Below, one piece after another: positions 44,678 through 53,783 of a stretch of DNA of 64,000 nucleotides (positions are counted from its first letter, which is position 1; the number at the start of each line of letters is the position of its first letter). The notes below the pieces were generated by a model that had not been told where the DNA came from, ran no database searches, and worked only from the letters and a program-made list of their open reading frames with translations. Both the position numbers and the translations under genes were made by a program. The DNA is from B16-G9 sp964400655 (lineage in GTDB: Bacteria; Bacteroidota; Bacteroidia; Bacteroidales; F082), in NCBI GenBank assembly GCA_964400655.1, contig CAYNVN010000121.1:1-64000 (forward strand), given 5' to 3'.

Positions 44678-45822
44678 AAAATTTCTGCTGCTTTATCCAG
44701 TGTCGATTCCTGTTTGGCAAAACAAAACCTCAGCACCTGTTGATTTTTTTCATCGTGATAAAACGGAGATAGCGGAATGGCTGCTATTCCGAATTCGGTT
44801 ACCAGTCTTTTTGCAAAATCATACTCCGGTTCATCCGAAATATTGCTGTAATCCAACAGTTGAAAATAAGTGCCTTTTGCCGGCACCGCTTTAAACCTCG
44901 ATTTTTCCAGTGCTTTTAAAAAATAATCGCGCTTTTGCTGATAAAAAGTTCCCAGGCTTTCGTAATTTACAGGATCTTTCACAAAATCGGCAATGGCGTG
45001 TTGTATGGGGGTGTTGGAAGCAAATACAACAAACTGATGAAACTTTCTGAACTCTGCGGTAATATTTTCAGGAGCCAGTACAAAACCTGTTTTCCACCCC
45101 GTAGCATGAAAAGTTTTGCCGAACGAACCAATTACCATTGTTCGCGAAGCAAGATCGGGAAACAGACAGGCACTGTAATGCGTTTCATCATCAAAAATAA
45201 GATGTTCATATACCTCATCGCTGATAAGCATAATATCCCTTCCGCGTAAAAAACGCTCCAAAATTTCAAAATCCTGCTTTTTCAAAACGGTTCCGGTAGG
45301 ATTATGCGGTGTGTTCAATATAATAAGTTTTGTCCGCGAGGTTACATTGCGTTTTACTTCGTCCCAGTTTATCGAAAAGTCGGGGAATTTTAACGACACA
45401 AACTTTACCATTCCGCCGTTTGCCAATACGGCAGGAGCATAACTGTCGTATGCCGGTTCAAAAATAATGGCTTCATCACCCTCATCAATAAAAGCCGAAA
45501 TGGCGGTATAAAGCGCCTGTGTTGCACCGGCTGTAATGGTTATCTCTTTTTCCGGGTCATAAACGGCATCGTAATTACGTTTAAACATTTGCGAAATAGC
45601 CTTACGCAGTTCAGGCACACCCGGCATGGGTGCATACTGATTAAAACCTTTCTTCATATAATAATGAACCCGTTCGATCAACCCTTTATCAATGGGGAAA
45701 TCAGGAAACCCCTGCGACAGATTAACAGCGTTAAAATCAAGGGCAAGCTTAGTCATTACAGCAAAAACCGATGTTTTGGCTCCGGGGAGCTTACTATTAA
45801 AATGACCGTCAAATAATTTCAT
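44665..45822 (-). CDS. PLP-dependent aminotransferase, methionine/glutamine transaminase type (YbdL-like)
   Basis: This 385-residue class I/II aminotransferase binds PLP through K236 (GSFGKTFHATGWKTGF), with NLSQGFPDFP near 34-43, N-P-H-N-P-T (TPHNPTGT) at 171-178 and SDEVYEHL near 201-208. The pattern NQYAPMPGVPELR is typical of YbdL/kynurenine-type methionine aminotransferases. It would transaminate methionine or its keto acid with glutamine. Translational overlap with the downstream omega-amidase gene supports this. Kynurenine aminotransferase activity is the alternative. Confidence 0.9.
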   Translation of the reverse strand: MKLFDGHFNSKLPGAKTSVFAVMTKLALDFNAVNLSQGFPDFPIDKGLIERVHYYMKKGFNQYAPMPGVPELRKAISQMFKRNYDAVYDPEKEITITAGATQALYTAISAFIDEGDEAIIFEPAYDSYAPAVLANGGMVKFVSLKFPDFSINWDEVKRNVTSRTKLIILNTPHNPTGTVLKKQDFEILERFLRGRDIMLISDEVYEHLIFDDETHYSACLFPDLASRTMVIGSFGKTFHATGWKTGFVLAPENITAEFRKFHQFVVFASNTPIQHAIADFVKDPVNYESLGTFYQQKRDYFLKALEKSRFKAVPAKGTYFQLLDYSNISDEPEYDFAKRLVTEFGIAAIPLSPFYHDEKNQQVLRFCFAKQESTLDKAAEILCRI

Positions 45823-46104
45823 AAATTGGATTTTTTCAGCACAAATTTAATCTTTTACAAATCTTAGCTGATTTTTTCCTGCAGATATTTTACAATAAAA
45901 ATAACGGATATTTTAAACTTTTTTCATAACAACCCGTTACGATTTTGAATAAAACTATAAAAACAACTATCCGAAACTGTAAATAACACCGTTTACAGAA
46001 ACCCCATACAACACATACAACACTGTTAATCTTTATATTATAAACTTTGGTCTGTATATTGCAAGTACATTGAAACGATAACGCAACCACAAAATTTAAA
46101 AGAT

Positions 46105-46425
46105 ATGCTTATTTACGGCATTGTATTATACTTAGTAATTACATTTGTTTTAACCCTGTTTGGAATTGACAGGCAAAGTGAAGCAATAAAATTATTTACA
46201 ATCAGTTTAATGCTCACTCCGTTGGCAGGCATTATCTGGTTAATTAAAAACCGACCCCAATCACAAAAAATAAACTACTATTACTGCGAAGAGTGCAACT
46301 ACGTTTACCCTGTAAAGATGGGGCACTGCCCAATTTGTGCTGAAAAAGGCAAAAGTGTCAGGCTCAAAAAGTACAAATCGCCCTATGACCTCACCAAAAA
46401 CCTGCAAAAACTGACTTTAGCCTAG
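46105..46425 (+). CDS. Small membrane protein with C-terminal zinc ribbon
   Basis: This 106-residue protein has two N-terminal transmembrane helices (about 3-20 and 27-47) and a cytoplasmic ribbon YYYCEECNYVYPVKMGHCP-ICAEKG with the pattern CxxC-x(11)-CxxC. A zinc ribbon or rubredoxin-like site is likely. The family is not recognised. It is followed by its own terminator and precedes the histidine kinase without sharing its transcript. Confidence 0.75.
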   Translation: MLIYGIVLYLVITFVLTLFGIDRQSEAIKLFTISLMLTPLAGIIWLIKNRPQSQKINYYYCEECNYVYPVKMGHCPICAEKGKSVRLKKYKSPYDLTKNLQKLTLA

Positions 46426-46434
46426 AGCCTGGCG

Positions 46435-46464
46435 AAACCCTCAAGAAATTGAGGGTTTTTTTTT
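46435..46464 (+). terminator. Rho-independent terminator of the zinc-ribbon gene
   Basis: AAACCCTCAA pairs with TTGAGGGTTT around GAAA, followed by a run of T residues. It lies just after the stop codon at 46425 and upstream of the histidine-kinase promoter. Confidence 0.85.
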
Positions 46465-46516
46465 GCCTGTTTTGCAGATAATTTCCTGAAAACTTTTAAA
46501 CGAAAAATCATTTTTG

Positions 46517-46524
46517 TACGTTTG
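46517..46524 (+). promoter_or_regulatory. Promoter (-7 element) of the histidine kinase
   Basis: TACGTTTG is a full match to TAnnTTTG, 20 bp upstream of the GTG start. The -33 region (TTTT/TTTA at 46494-46498) is weak. The preceding terminator at 46435-46464 supports a separate transcript. Confidence 0.5.
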
Positions 46525-46544
46525 AAGATTAAAACAATAAATAC

Positions 46545-48062
46545 GTGGATATTTACACCAAAAAAAAACGATGGAAGATATTTCTGTTTATCGCAGGAAT
46601 GATACTTATTGCCGTTTCAATTTTTTATACCAACCGGCTGGTGGGTAAATTTGCGTCTGCCGAGCGTAAAAACGTGCGCCTGTGGGCCGATGCCGTACAC
46701 CGCAAAGCCGAGTTAATGCAATATACCGAAAAGTTTTTCGGCCAGCTTCAGGAACAAGAACAAAAAAAGGCAGCATTGCTTGCCAAAGTGTATAACCGCC
46801 TGCTTAACGATACGGTTTCGCCCGACCTTACCTTTTACCTCGACATTATCCATGACAACAAAACCATACCGATTATTTTAACCGACGAAACCGGATTAAT
46901 TTTAAACACCAAAAACCTGCAGGAAGGACAAGACACAATAAAATATCTTACCGGAAAACTTAAAGAGGAGTTTTCGGTTTACGAACCCATTGAAGTGGAA
47001 TATATTAAAGGAAAAAAGAATTTTCTTTACTATAAAAACTCTACCCTGTTCACCGAATTAAAAAATGTACTGAATGATTACATCACCATTTTCATTGAGG
47101 AGGTAGCTCTTAACTCATCAAGTGTTCCGGTAATTATTACCGACAGCACGCAATCCAATATTTTGCTTTACGGCAACCTGAACGAAATTAAAATGAGTGA
47201 TTCCTCTTTTGCCGTTAAGAAACTGATGGAAATGAAAGGCGAAAACAAACCCATTGTATTGGATTTTCTTGATGTTGGAAAGGTTTACATTTTTTACAAA
47301 GACTCGGAACTGTTAAATAAGATGAGACTTTTTCCGCTGGCACAACTGTTAATCATCATTGCGTTTATCGGGATAGCTTACCTGTTATTCAGCATATCGC
47401 GCAATGCCGAACAAAACCGGGTTTGGGCAGGAATGGCACGCGAAACAGCCCATCAGATTGGCACCCCCCTCTCTTCGATTTTAGCATGGATAGAGCTTTT
47501 AAAAATGGACGGAGCCGATCACAAGCAAGCCGCCGATGAAATTGAAAAAGATGTTACCCGGCTCCAAATGATTTCGGAAAGGTTCTCTAAAATAGGGTCA
47601 ACCCCGTCTCTCGAACAAACAAACATTTCGGAAACAATAAGAAAAACCATTGACTATTTAAAGCCGCGAACTCCGCGAAAAACAGAATACCATATCAAAT
47701 TGCCAAAACATGATGTTATTGCTTTGGCCAACGGCCCGCTTTTTAGCTGGGTGCTGGAAAATCTTTTTAAAAATGCCATTGATGCCATGAGCGGAAAAGG
47801 AATAATAACCGTTGAAATGAAAGAGGAAAACGGCAGCGTTATTATTGATGTTAAAGATACCGGCAAAGGCATTTCGCGAACGGAACAACGTGATGTTTTC
47901 AATCCCGGGTACACTACCAAAAAACGCGGCTGGGGCCTCGGCCTTTCATTGGCAAAACGTATTATCAAAGAGTATCATAAAGGAAAAATCTATGTAAAAC
48001 ACTCCTCACCGGGAAAAGGCACCACCTTTCGTATTGTTTTAAAAAAGGAGGCTAAAATATAA
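46545..48062 (+). CDS. Membrane sensor histidine kinase with duplicated extracytoplasmic domain
   Basis: This 505-residue kinase starts with GTG. Helices lie at about 11-29 and 262-284. The periplasmic region between them is an internal duplication: residues about 95-172 and 180-260 each run ...IPIILTD/VPVIITD ... NL ... PIE/PIV ... FxYYKxS/IFYKDSEL. The cytoplasmic part has the phospho-acceptor H303 (TAHQIGTPLSS) and an HATPase domain (ENLFKNAIDAM, DTGKGI, GLGLSLAKRII). No response regulator is adjacent, so the partner is elsewhere. The signal is unknown. Confidence 0.9.
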   Translation: MDIYTKKKRWKIFLFIAGMILIAVSIFYTNRLVGKFASAERKNVRLWADAVHRKAELMQYTEKFFGQLQEQEQKKAALLAKVYNRLLNDTVSPDLTFYLDIIHDNKTIPIILTDETGLILNTKNLQEGQDTIKYLTGKLKEEFSVYEPIEVEYIKGKKNFLYYKNSTLFTELKNVLNDYITIFIEEVALNSSSVPVIITDSTQSNILLYGNLNEIKMSDSSFAVKKLMEMKGENKPIVLDFLDVGKVYIFYKDSELLNKMRLFPLAQLLIIIAFIGIAYLLFSISRNAEQNRVWAGMARETAHQIGTPLSSILAWIELLKMDGADHKQAADEIEKDVTRLQMISERFSKIGSTPSLEQTNISETIRKTIDYLKPRTPRKTEYHIKLPKHDVIALANGPLFSWVLENLFKNAIDAMSGKGIITVEMKEENGSVIIDVKDTGKGISRTEQRDVFNPGYTTKKRGWGLGLSLAKRIIKEYHKGKIYVKHSSPGKGTTFRIVLKKEAKI

Positions 48063-48110
48063 TTTGACACAAACCAATCCGGTATATCGGCCAAACCCTC
48101 ACTCAAAACT

Positions 48111-50060
48111 TTAATACACTCTTGCGGCCCAGCCGCCGCCGGGTGCCAGATGTATTTTTAAACTGTCCGAACCGGTTACCTTTCGTGAAACTTTTTTAAA
48201 ATCGTTGCCGTATCGGTGGGCATTAACACCATCCTGCCAAATATCAATGGTATATTCATCATTTCCCAAAAAGGAAAGATCGATTTCCAAATCACGGGCC
48301 GTCCAATTTGTCATGGCACCAATATACCATTCATTACCGCTTTTACGGGCAAGTAAAACATACTCTCCCACTTCGGCATCCAACACTTTTGTTTCATCCC
48401 AAACCGTGGGAACTTTTGAAAGGAACTCCATGGTTTCGGGCTCGTCATAGTAATGTGAAGGGCTGTCGGCAAGCATTTGTAACGGACTTTCGTAAACTAC
48501 GTACATGGCCAGCTGGTGACAGCGCGTACCCTGACTCATGGGCCTGTTCCATACCGCCCTGAAATTATCTTTTTGGGCATTTATCATGGCACCTGGTGTA
48601 TAATCCATTGGACCGGCAAGCATACGAATAAAGGGCAGGGTTACATCCAAATCGGGAGTTTCTTCATCGCCCCATTTATTATGCTCCAAACCATGTACCC
48701 CTTCGCGTGTTATTACATTGGGATATGCACGCCGGAGGCCCGAAGGTTTATAACTACCGTGAAAATCAACCAGCATATGGCGTTTGGCAGCTTCTTTGGC
48801 CACCCGCCAATAGTAGTCAACCATCCATTGATCGTCGCGCTGCATAAAATCTACCTTTATACCCTTAATGCCCCATTTTTCAAACCGGTCAAAAGCTGCA
48901 TCCCATTGGTCATCCAGGGTTTTCCAAACCACCCACAAAATAATTCCCACATTTTTTTCTTTCCCGTAACCAACAATTTCCTCCATATCAATATCGGGTA
49001 CCACATTCATTAAATCGCCCAAAACATACCAGCCTTCGTCCAAAATAATATAATCAATACCATATTTTGAAGCAAAGTCGATGTAATATTTATAAGTTTG
49101 GGTATTCACTCCCGATTTAAAATCCACCCCGTAAATATTAAGTGCATTCCACCAGTCCCATGCAACTTTACCCGGTTTAACCCAGCTAAAATCACCTTCT
49201 GCTTTGGCACGTGCCAGTTTAAAAACCATTTGATTAGTTATCAGGCCTGCATCGTTTTCGGCAATGGCAATTATTCTCCACGGGAAAGTTCTGTTACCGG
49301 ATGTTTTGGCAATATAACCGGCCTTTAAGGTTACCGGAATATTCCGGTCACCTCCGTGTTCCGAAAGATCAACCTCCTTATCTTTTAAAGCAAAAGCAGG
49401 GTGGATACCGGTTAAATTATTGCCACCTCCAACTTGCAAATACATGCCCGGAAAGTCATATAAATCCGATTCGGTTATTGCAAGTTTGGCTACTCCGGCA
49501 TCAACTAATACAGGCATGCTGCAAAATTGCCCCTTGTCAAGTTCATCAAAAGAGGTATGAAGATACAATCGTTCCATATGGGTCATCATACTGGTTTCTT
49601 CGGGAAACCAAAGCCCGTAATTACCTGCAAAATTAAATGCGACCTGTTCTTTCTTTACAACAACTTCCCCTTTATCATGTAAAATAAACCTGTAGGCAAC
49701 TCCGTCGTCGTATGCTCTGAATTCAATATCGTATCCTTTAAAAACAAGTTTTAACCGATTATATTTATCTGCTATTTCAGCAGATTTTTGTTGAACAACA
49801 GGATGGATAAAACCGGAAACGGTATTGGTTACAGATTTTTTAAACTTCCCGTCAACTCCCAAAACCCGGTTATTTAATGACAGTGAAATAAACGAGGTAT
49901 CGATTACCATTTGTCCGTTAACCCTAAGCTGATAGCCAACCTTCTTACCGATTATAACGGTTACTGTGTTTTTGCCGTTGGGCGAAGATAAAGTAAACGA
50001 TTTGGCAGATGCCTGAGAAACAACAACCGTAAACAGTAATGCGATGAGATACTTTTTCAT
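48111..50060 (-). CDS. Glycoside hydrolase family 97, probable retaining alpha-galactosidase
   Basis: This 649-residue exported enzyme has a signal peptide (1-19, ...SQASA) and the three-domain GH97 layout: N-terminal beta-sandwich, catalytic barrel and C-terminal beta domain. D404 in KVDFMQRDDQ and E459 in GLEHNKWG correspond to D415 and E470 of the retaining Bacteroides alpha-galactosidase, with a constant offset of 11. Inverting family members (SusB-like) lack the Asp. Alpha-galactoside hydrolysis is therefore likely. The gene is monocistronic. Confidence 0.9.
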   Translation of the reverse strand: MKKYLIALLFTVVVSQASAKSFTLSSPNGKNTVTVIIGKKVGYQLRVNGQMVIDTSFISLSLNNRVLGVDGKFKKSVTNTVSGFIHPVVQQKSAEIADKYNRLKLVFKGYDIEFRAYDDGVAYRFILHDKGEVVVKKEQVAFNFAGNYGLWFPEETSMMTHMERLYLHTSFDELDKGQFCSMPVLVDAGVAKLAITESDLYDFPGMYLQVGGGNNLTGIHPAFALKDKEVDLSEHGGDRNIPVTLKAGYIAKTSGNRTFPWRIIAIAENDAGLITNQMVFKLARAKAEGDFSWVKPGKVAWDWWNALNIYGVDFKSGVNTQTYKYYIDFASKYGIDYIILDEGWYVLGDLMNVVPDIDMEEIVGYGKEKNVGIILWVVWKTLDDQWDAAFDRFEKWGIKGIKVDFMQRDDQWMVDYYWRVAKEAAKRHMLVDFHGSYKPSGLRRAYPNVITREGVHGLEHNKWGDEETPDLDVTLPFIRMLAGPMDYTPGAMINAQKDNFRAVWNRPMSQGTRCHQLAMYVVYESPLQMLADSPSHYYDEPETMEFLSKVPTVWDETKVLDAEVGEYVLLARKSGNEWYIGAMTNWTARDLEIDLSFLGNDEYTIDIWQDGVNAHRYGNDFKKVSRKVTGSDSLKIHLAPGGGWAARVY

Positions 50061-50141
50061 AACTTTGGAATTTACCTTTTGATTTTGAAAAAGTAAAACT
50101 ACACTAATTACCGTTAATTATATTAAGCCTGTTTAACTTTT

Positions 50142-50942
50142 CTATCCGATTGTTAAAGTAAGTGCCACAGAAAAACCAAATGTTTTATTAACATTCCGGC
50201 CATATACATCGAATGGTGCAGCCACCACGATAATGTACCTTTTACCCGTTTCGATGGTAACGCCCGGATAAATCATCAGGCGTGTTTGGTTCAATCCGTT
50301 TTCCAGATGACTGTGTTCAAATCCAACCGAACCGATCAACTGCAACTGATGCTTAAAAACATAATAACCGGCATCAAGACTTGTATAAACGGAACCTGTT
50401 TTCGTGCTGGCAGGCTCTTTTAAAAACCTGTCGTACTCCAGATTAAAGTCCAGCGAAAAATTTTCTCCCTTTTGATAGGAAAAAACGCCGCCAATACCTG
50501 CCTGTATGGTATTATCTTCGGTACGATACCCCCTGTTAAAAGTTCCATCTCCCATGGGAATATTTACACCACCAATTAAAGCCAGTCCAAAACGCTTTTT
50601 TTGCATCAAAACATATCTTGCACCAAACAAACCGGTTTTCATATCCATGGGAACAAAAACCCCGATTTCAAGTTTATCGAACAACCCGTAAGTAATACGC
50701 ATACCAACGCCCGAAAAACGGTTAATGCTGTCGGAAGTCGAAAAAGTATCTTCCAATTCCGATTCATTATTCCAGTGCTTTCGACTTTGACCATAATAAA
50801 AGGCCGGCTCAAACTCAATTTTATGATGATCAACCACATCAACACAATACGAACGGAGTTTAGAACCTGAGATGCCCCCAATCTGAGCAATAATACCGCT
50901 ACTAAACAATAGTGACAAAATCAATACTAAAAAATGTTTCAT
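50142..50942 (-). CDS. Outer-membrane beta-barrel protein of unknown function
   Basis: This 266-residue protein has a signal peptide (1-18, ...SGIIAQ) and a repetitive strand pattern ending in FGFSVALTLTIG. It weakly resembles the MetA-pathway phenol-degradation family of porin-like proteins (RITYGLFDKLEIGVFVPM, YVLMQKKRFGLALIGGVNIPMGDG). ATG 50942 was chosen over the frame start at 50981 to give the signal peptide. It is divergent from adenine deaminase. Substrate unknown. Confidence 0.75.
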   Translation of the reverse strand: MKHFLVLILSLLFSSGIIAQIGGISGSKLRSYCVDVVDHHKIEFEPAFYYGQSRKHWNNESELEDTFSTSDSINRFSGVGMRITYGLFDKLEIGVFVPMDMKTGLFGARYVLMQKKRFGLALIGGVNIPMGDGTFNRGYRTEDNTIQAGIGGVFSYQKGENFSLDFNLEYDRFLKEPASTKTGSVYTSLDAGYYVFKHQLQLIGSVGFEHSHLENGLNQTRLMIYPGVTIETGKRYIIVVAAPFDVYGRNVNKTFGFSVALTLTIG

Positions 50943-51026
50943 ATACTTTTTTTTGGACAAATAAAAACAAAGAAACAACATTATTCACTAACTATTGTTA
51001 GGTATTTACCAATAAGCCAAAAAAAG

Positions 51027-51034
51027 TACTTTTG
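51027..51034 (+). promoter_or_regulatory. Promoter (-7 element) of adenine deaminase
   Basis: TACTTTTG is a full match to TAnnTTTG, 21 bp upstream of the start codon. No strong -33 TTTG box is seen at the ideal spacing. A dyad CTAAC/GTTAG lies at 50988-51001. Confidence 0.45.
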
Positions 51035-51055
51035 TAAAAATAAAAATCTTGTCAA

Positions 51056-52702
51056 ATGAATATAACCAACACCTTTACCCTCTCCGGAAACATTGTTGAT
51101 ATCCACACCGAAACGGTAATTAAAGGAACCGTTTATGTTGAAAACGGATACATTAAAGATATTGTAAAAGACGAATCGGTTACCGGAGAACAGCACATTC
51201 TTCCGGGCCTTATTGATTCGCACATCCATATCGAAAGCTCCATGCTAATCCCTTCGGAATTTGCGCGACTTGCCGTTACCCACGGAACCGTGGCCACCGT
51301 TTCCGACCCGCATGAAATTGCCAACGTTTTGGGCATCAACGGAATCAAATATATGATCGAAAACGGCAAGCAGGTTCCTTTCAAATTTTATTTCGGCGCA
51401 TCCTCGTGTGTGCCCGCCACCCCTTTTGAAACAGCAGGAGCCGAACTCGGCCCCAAAGAGCTGGATGAACTGATGGCCATGGACGAAATCAAATACATGG
51501 CTGAAATGATGAATTTTCCGGGGGTTATAAACCGCGACCCTTTTGTGATGGAAAAACTATCCATTGCCAAAAAATACAACAAACCGGTTGACGGCCACGC
51601 TCCGGGTGTAAAAGGTGAAGCTGCCGAAAAATATATTGAAGCAGGTATCAGCACCGACCACGAGTGCTTTACCATGGAAGAGGCTCTGGAAAAAATAAAA
51701 TACGGAATGAAAATACAAATCCGCGAAGGTAGTGCCGCCAAAAACTTTGATGCCCTTGTGGACCTGCTTAATGATCATGCCGATGATGTTCTGTTTTGCT
51801 CGGACGACAAACATCCCGACGATTTGGAGGCCGGCCACATTAACCAACTTGTAAAACGTGCCGCCGCAAAGGGTTACGATATCATAAAGGTTTTAAAAAA
51901 TGTAATCTTAAACCCCATAAATCATTACAACCTGGAGGTGGGTTCGCTTAAAACCGGCGACCCGGCCGATATGATTGTTGTGGACAATCTTAAATCCTTT
52001 AATGTTTTACAAACCTATGTCAACGGAATAAAAGTTGCCGAAAACGGTAAAACACTTATTAAATCGGTAACAGCAGAAAAACCCAACCAGTTTAATGCCG
52101 ATCCCGTTTCTGTTAACGACATAAAGGTGCCGGCAGGTAACAACAATAAAATTAAAGTAATAGAAGCATACGACGGGGAACTGATTACCGGTGTTTTAAA
52201 AGAAAACGCCAAAATTGAAAACGATACGATTATAAGCGACGTAGATAACGATGTTTTAAAAATTGTGGTGCTAAACCGCTATCAAAAAGGGGCAAAACCC
52301 GCTGTTGCCTTTATCAAAGGTTTCGGGCTAAAAACAGGAGCATTGGCATCCAGCGTGGCTCACGACAGCCATAATGTGGTTGCCACAGGCACTTCGGATG
52401 AAGAGATTGTTAAAGCCATGAATCTGGTCATCAACTCAAAAGGTGGCGTTTCTGTTTCAAACGGCGAATATTCGGATGTTTTACCGTTACCGGTGGCCGG
52501 ACTTATGAGTACCGATGATGCTTACGAAGTTTCAAAAAAATATCACCGGCTGGATAAAAAAGCCCACGAACTCGGCTCAAAATTAAGAGCTCCGTTTATG
52601 ACCATGTCGTTTATGGCCCTGCTGGTAATACCCGATTTAAAACTGAGCGACAAAGGACTGTTTGACGGAACAACTTTCAGTTTTACCGATATTTATGAAT
52701 AA
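51056..52702 (+). CDS. ade: Adenine deaminase
   Basis: This 548-residue metal-dependent amidohydrolase deaminates adenine to hypoxanthine for purine salvage. It shows the amidohydrolase signature ILPGLIDSHIHIESS near residues 48-62, HGTVATVSDPHEIANVLG, VDGHAPGV, GISTDHECFTMEEA and a C-terminal adenine-deaminase domain (GLKTGALASSVAHDSHNVVATG; VGG-lacking SKGGVSVSNGE). Length and motifs match the Ade family. It is transcribed from its own TAnnTTTG promoter. Confidence 0.95.
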   Translation: MNITNTFTLSGNIVDIHTETVIKGTVYVENGYIKDIVKDESVTGEQHILPGLIDSHIHIESSMLIPSEFARLAVTHGTVATVSDPHEIANVLGINGIKYMIENGKQVPFKFYFGASSCVPATPFETAGAELGPKELDELMAMDEIKYMAEMMNFPGVINRDPFVMEKLSIAKKYNKPVDGHAPGVKGEAAEKYIEAGISTDHECFTMEEALEKIKYGMKIQIREGSAAKNFDALVDLLNDHADDVLFCSDDKHPDDLEAGHINQLVKRAAAKGYDIIKVLKNVILNPINHYNLEVGSLKTGDPADMIVVDNLKSFNVLQTYVNGIKVAENGKTLIKSVTAEKPNQFNADPVSVNDIKVPAGNNNKIKVIEAYDGELITGVLKENAKIENDTIISDVDNDVLKIVVLNRYQKGAKPAVAFIKGFGLKTGALASSVAHDSHNVVATGTSDEEIVKAMNLVINSKGGVSVSNGEYSDVLPLPVAGLMSTDDAYEVSKKYHRLDKKAHELGSKLRAPFMTMSFMALLVIPDLKLSDKGLFDGTTFSFTDIYE

Positions 52703-52768
52703 GATAGCCGGGCTATAAAACAGATATTATCCGGTTTTAGGGCTACATGCTTATTTAGATTTGTTAAA

Positions 52769-52796
52769 AATATATATAGGTAAGTAATATATATAG
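52769..52796. promoter_or_regulatory. Direct repeats upstream of arsR-type gene
   Basis: AATATATATAG occurs at 52769-52779 and again at 52786-52796, 17 bp apart, upstream of the -7 element TATTTTTG at 52828-52835. Possible regulator site; could be plain AT-rich DNA. Confidence 0.25.
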
Positions 52797-52850
52797 ATAC
52801 ATTATTATTATTACAACTATCTTTTTTTATTTTTGCTAAAAAATAGTGTC

Positions 52851-53150
52851 ATGGGAAATTTTAATATTGATATTGATAAACTGGAATTGGCTGCAAGCAA
52901 ACTGAGAGCCATATCGCACCCTATGAGAATTGCCATAATCGAACTGCTATCCGGCGATAAACACCTGAGTGTAACCGAAATTTACAAAGCCCTCGATATT
53001 GAACAGGCAACCGCTTCGCATCATTTGAATATTTTGAAAAACAAAAACGTGCTGGTTTCAAAACGCGACGGAAAAAAAATATTTTATGCCCTGCGCAGTT
53101 CAACCCTAACAGAAATTATTGAGTGTATTAACCGTTGTAACGACGATTAA
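52851..53150 (+). CDS. ArsR family winged-helix transcriptional regulator
   Basis: This 99-residue protein has the ArsR fold: LRAISHPMRIAIIELL (helices 1-2), SVTEIYKALDIEQATASHHLNILK (recognition helix) and VLVSKRDGKKIFYAL (wing). It lacks the CxC metal motif of ArsR/SmtB sensors in the helix, so it may sense something other than metal. ATG 52851 was chosen over an upstream TTG frame. A TAnnTTTG element (52828-52835) lies just upstream. The gene stands alone. Confidence 0.88.
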   Translation: MGNFNIDIDKLELAASKLRAISHPMRIAIIELLSGDKHLSVTEIYKALDIEQATASHHLNILKNKNVLVSKRDGKKIFYALRSSTLTEIIECINRCNDD

Positions 53151-53168
53151 CCAACATAAAGCCGTTGA

Positions 53169-53726
53169 TTACGCTTCAATGGCTTTAACCAGTTTTTGAT
53201 ACCACGTTTTACCGAACTTTCTTTCAAGAGGCGTTTTCAGATACTTATAAAGAGGCACACCGTTTTCACGGCCGGCCTTTAATGCAGGGGCACAAATAGA
53301 CCACCTGTGATAATTCACCGCAATCTTATCTCCCACTTTATCCAGTCTAACAGGGTACAAATGACAGGAAACCGGTTTCCGGAAATTAATTTTCCCATCA
53401 AGCCAGGCTTTTTCGATGGCACACAGTGCAATTCCGTTTTCATAATAAACAAATGCACATTCGCGGTTATTAACCAATGTGGTAACATATTCGGCATCCA
53501 TATCATAATCAAAAACACCGGTTAACTTAACCGCTTCAATCCCCTCTTTTGTCATGTAAGGAGTTATCTCGTCCAAATAGTCCTCCAAAACGGAAATTTC
53601 CTCTTCTTCCAGCGGGGCACCGGCATCGCCCTCCACACAACAATCACCGCGACAAGCTTTAAGATTACAGGAAAAATAGATATCTTTTATTTCGTCGCTT
53701 ACCAGAACATCATCAATAATTATCAT
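53169..53726 (-). CDS. DUF3109 family cysteine-rich protein
   Basis: This 185-residue protein matches DUF3109 by its cysteine pattern: C20, C25, C29, C30 (FSCNLKACRGDCC), then CAF, CAIEKAW, CHLYPVR and ICAPAL. These resemble the YkgJ-type CxxCxxxCC metal-binding proteins, so a zinc or iron site is likely. Its cellular role is unknown. It is common in Bacteroidota, is convergent to the ArsR gene and stands alone. Confidence 0.9.
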   Translation of the reverse strand: MIIIDDVLVSDEIKDIYFSCNLKACRGDCCVEGDAGAPLEEEEISVLEDYLDEITPYMTKEGIEAVKLTGVFDYDMDAEYVTTLVNNRECAFVYYENGIALCAIEKAWLDGKINFRKPVSCHLYPVRLDKVGDKIAVNYHRWSICAPALKAGRENGVPLYKYLKTPLERKFGKTWYQKLVKAIEA

Positions 53727-53783
53727 GGGGCAAAGGTAGAATTTTAGAAACTATTTTACAGCATAAACAAAAGAAACGGCAAA

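Noticed and set aside
50988..51001. Dyad CTAAC/GTTAG upstream of adenine deaminase as a fourth TetR operator
   Set aside because: The arms are in the reverse order to the GTTAGT/ACTAAC palindromes and the spacing differs, so it is not the same site.
53158..53186. Hairpin AAAGCC.TTGA / TCAA.GGCTTT between arsR and the DUF3109 gene
   Set aside because: No T-tract follows on the plus strand, and part of the stem is coding sequence of the convergent gene, so it is not called as a terminator.
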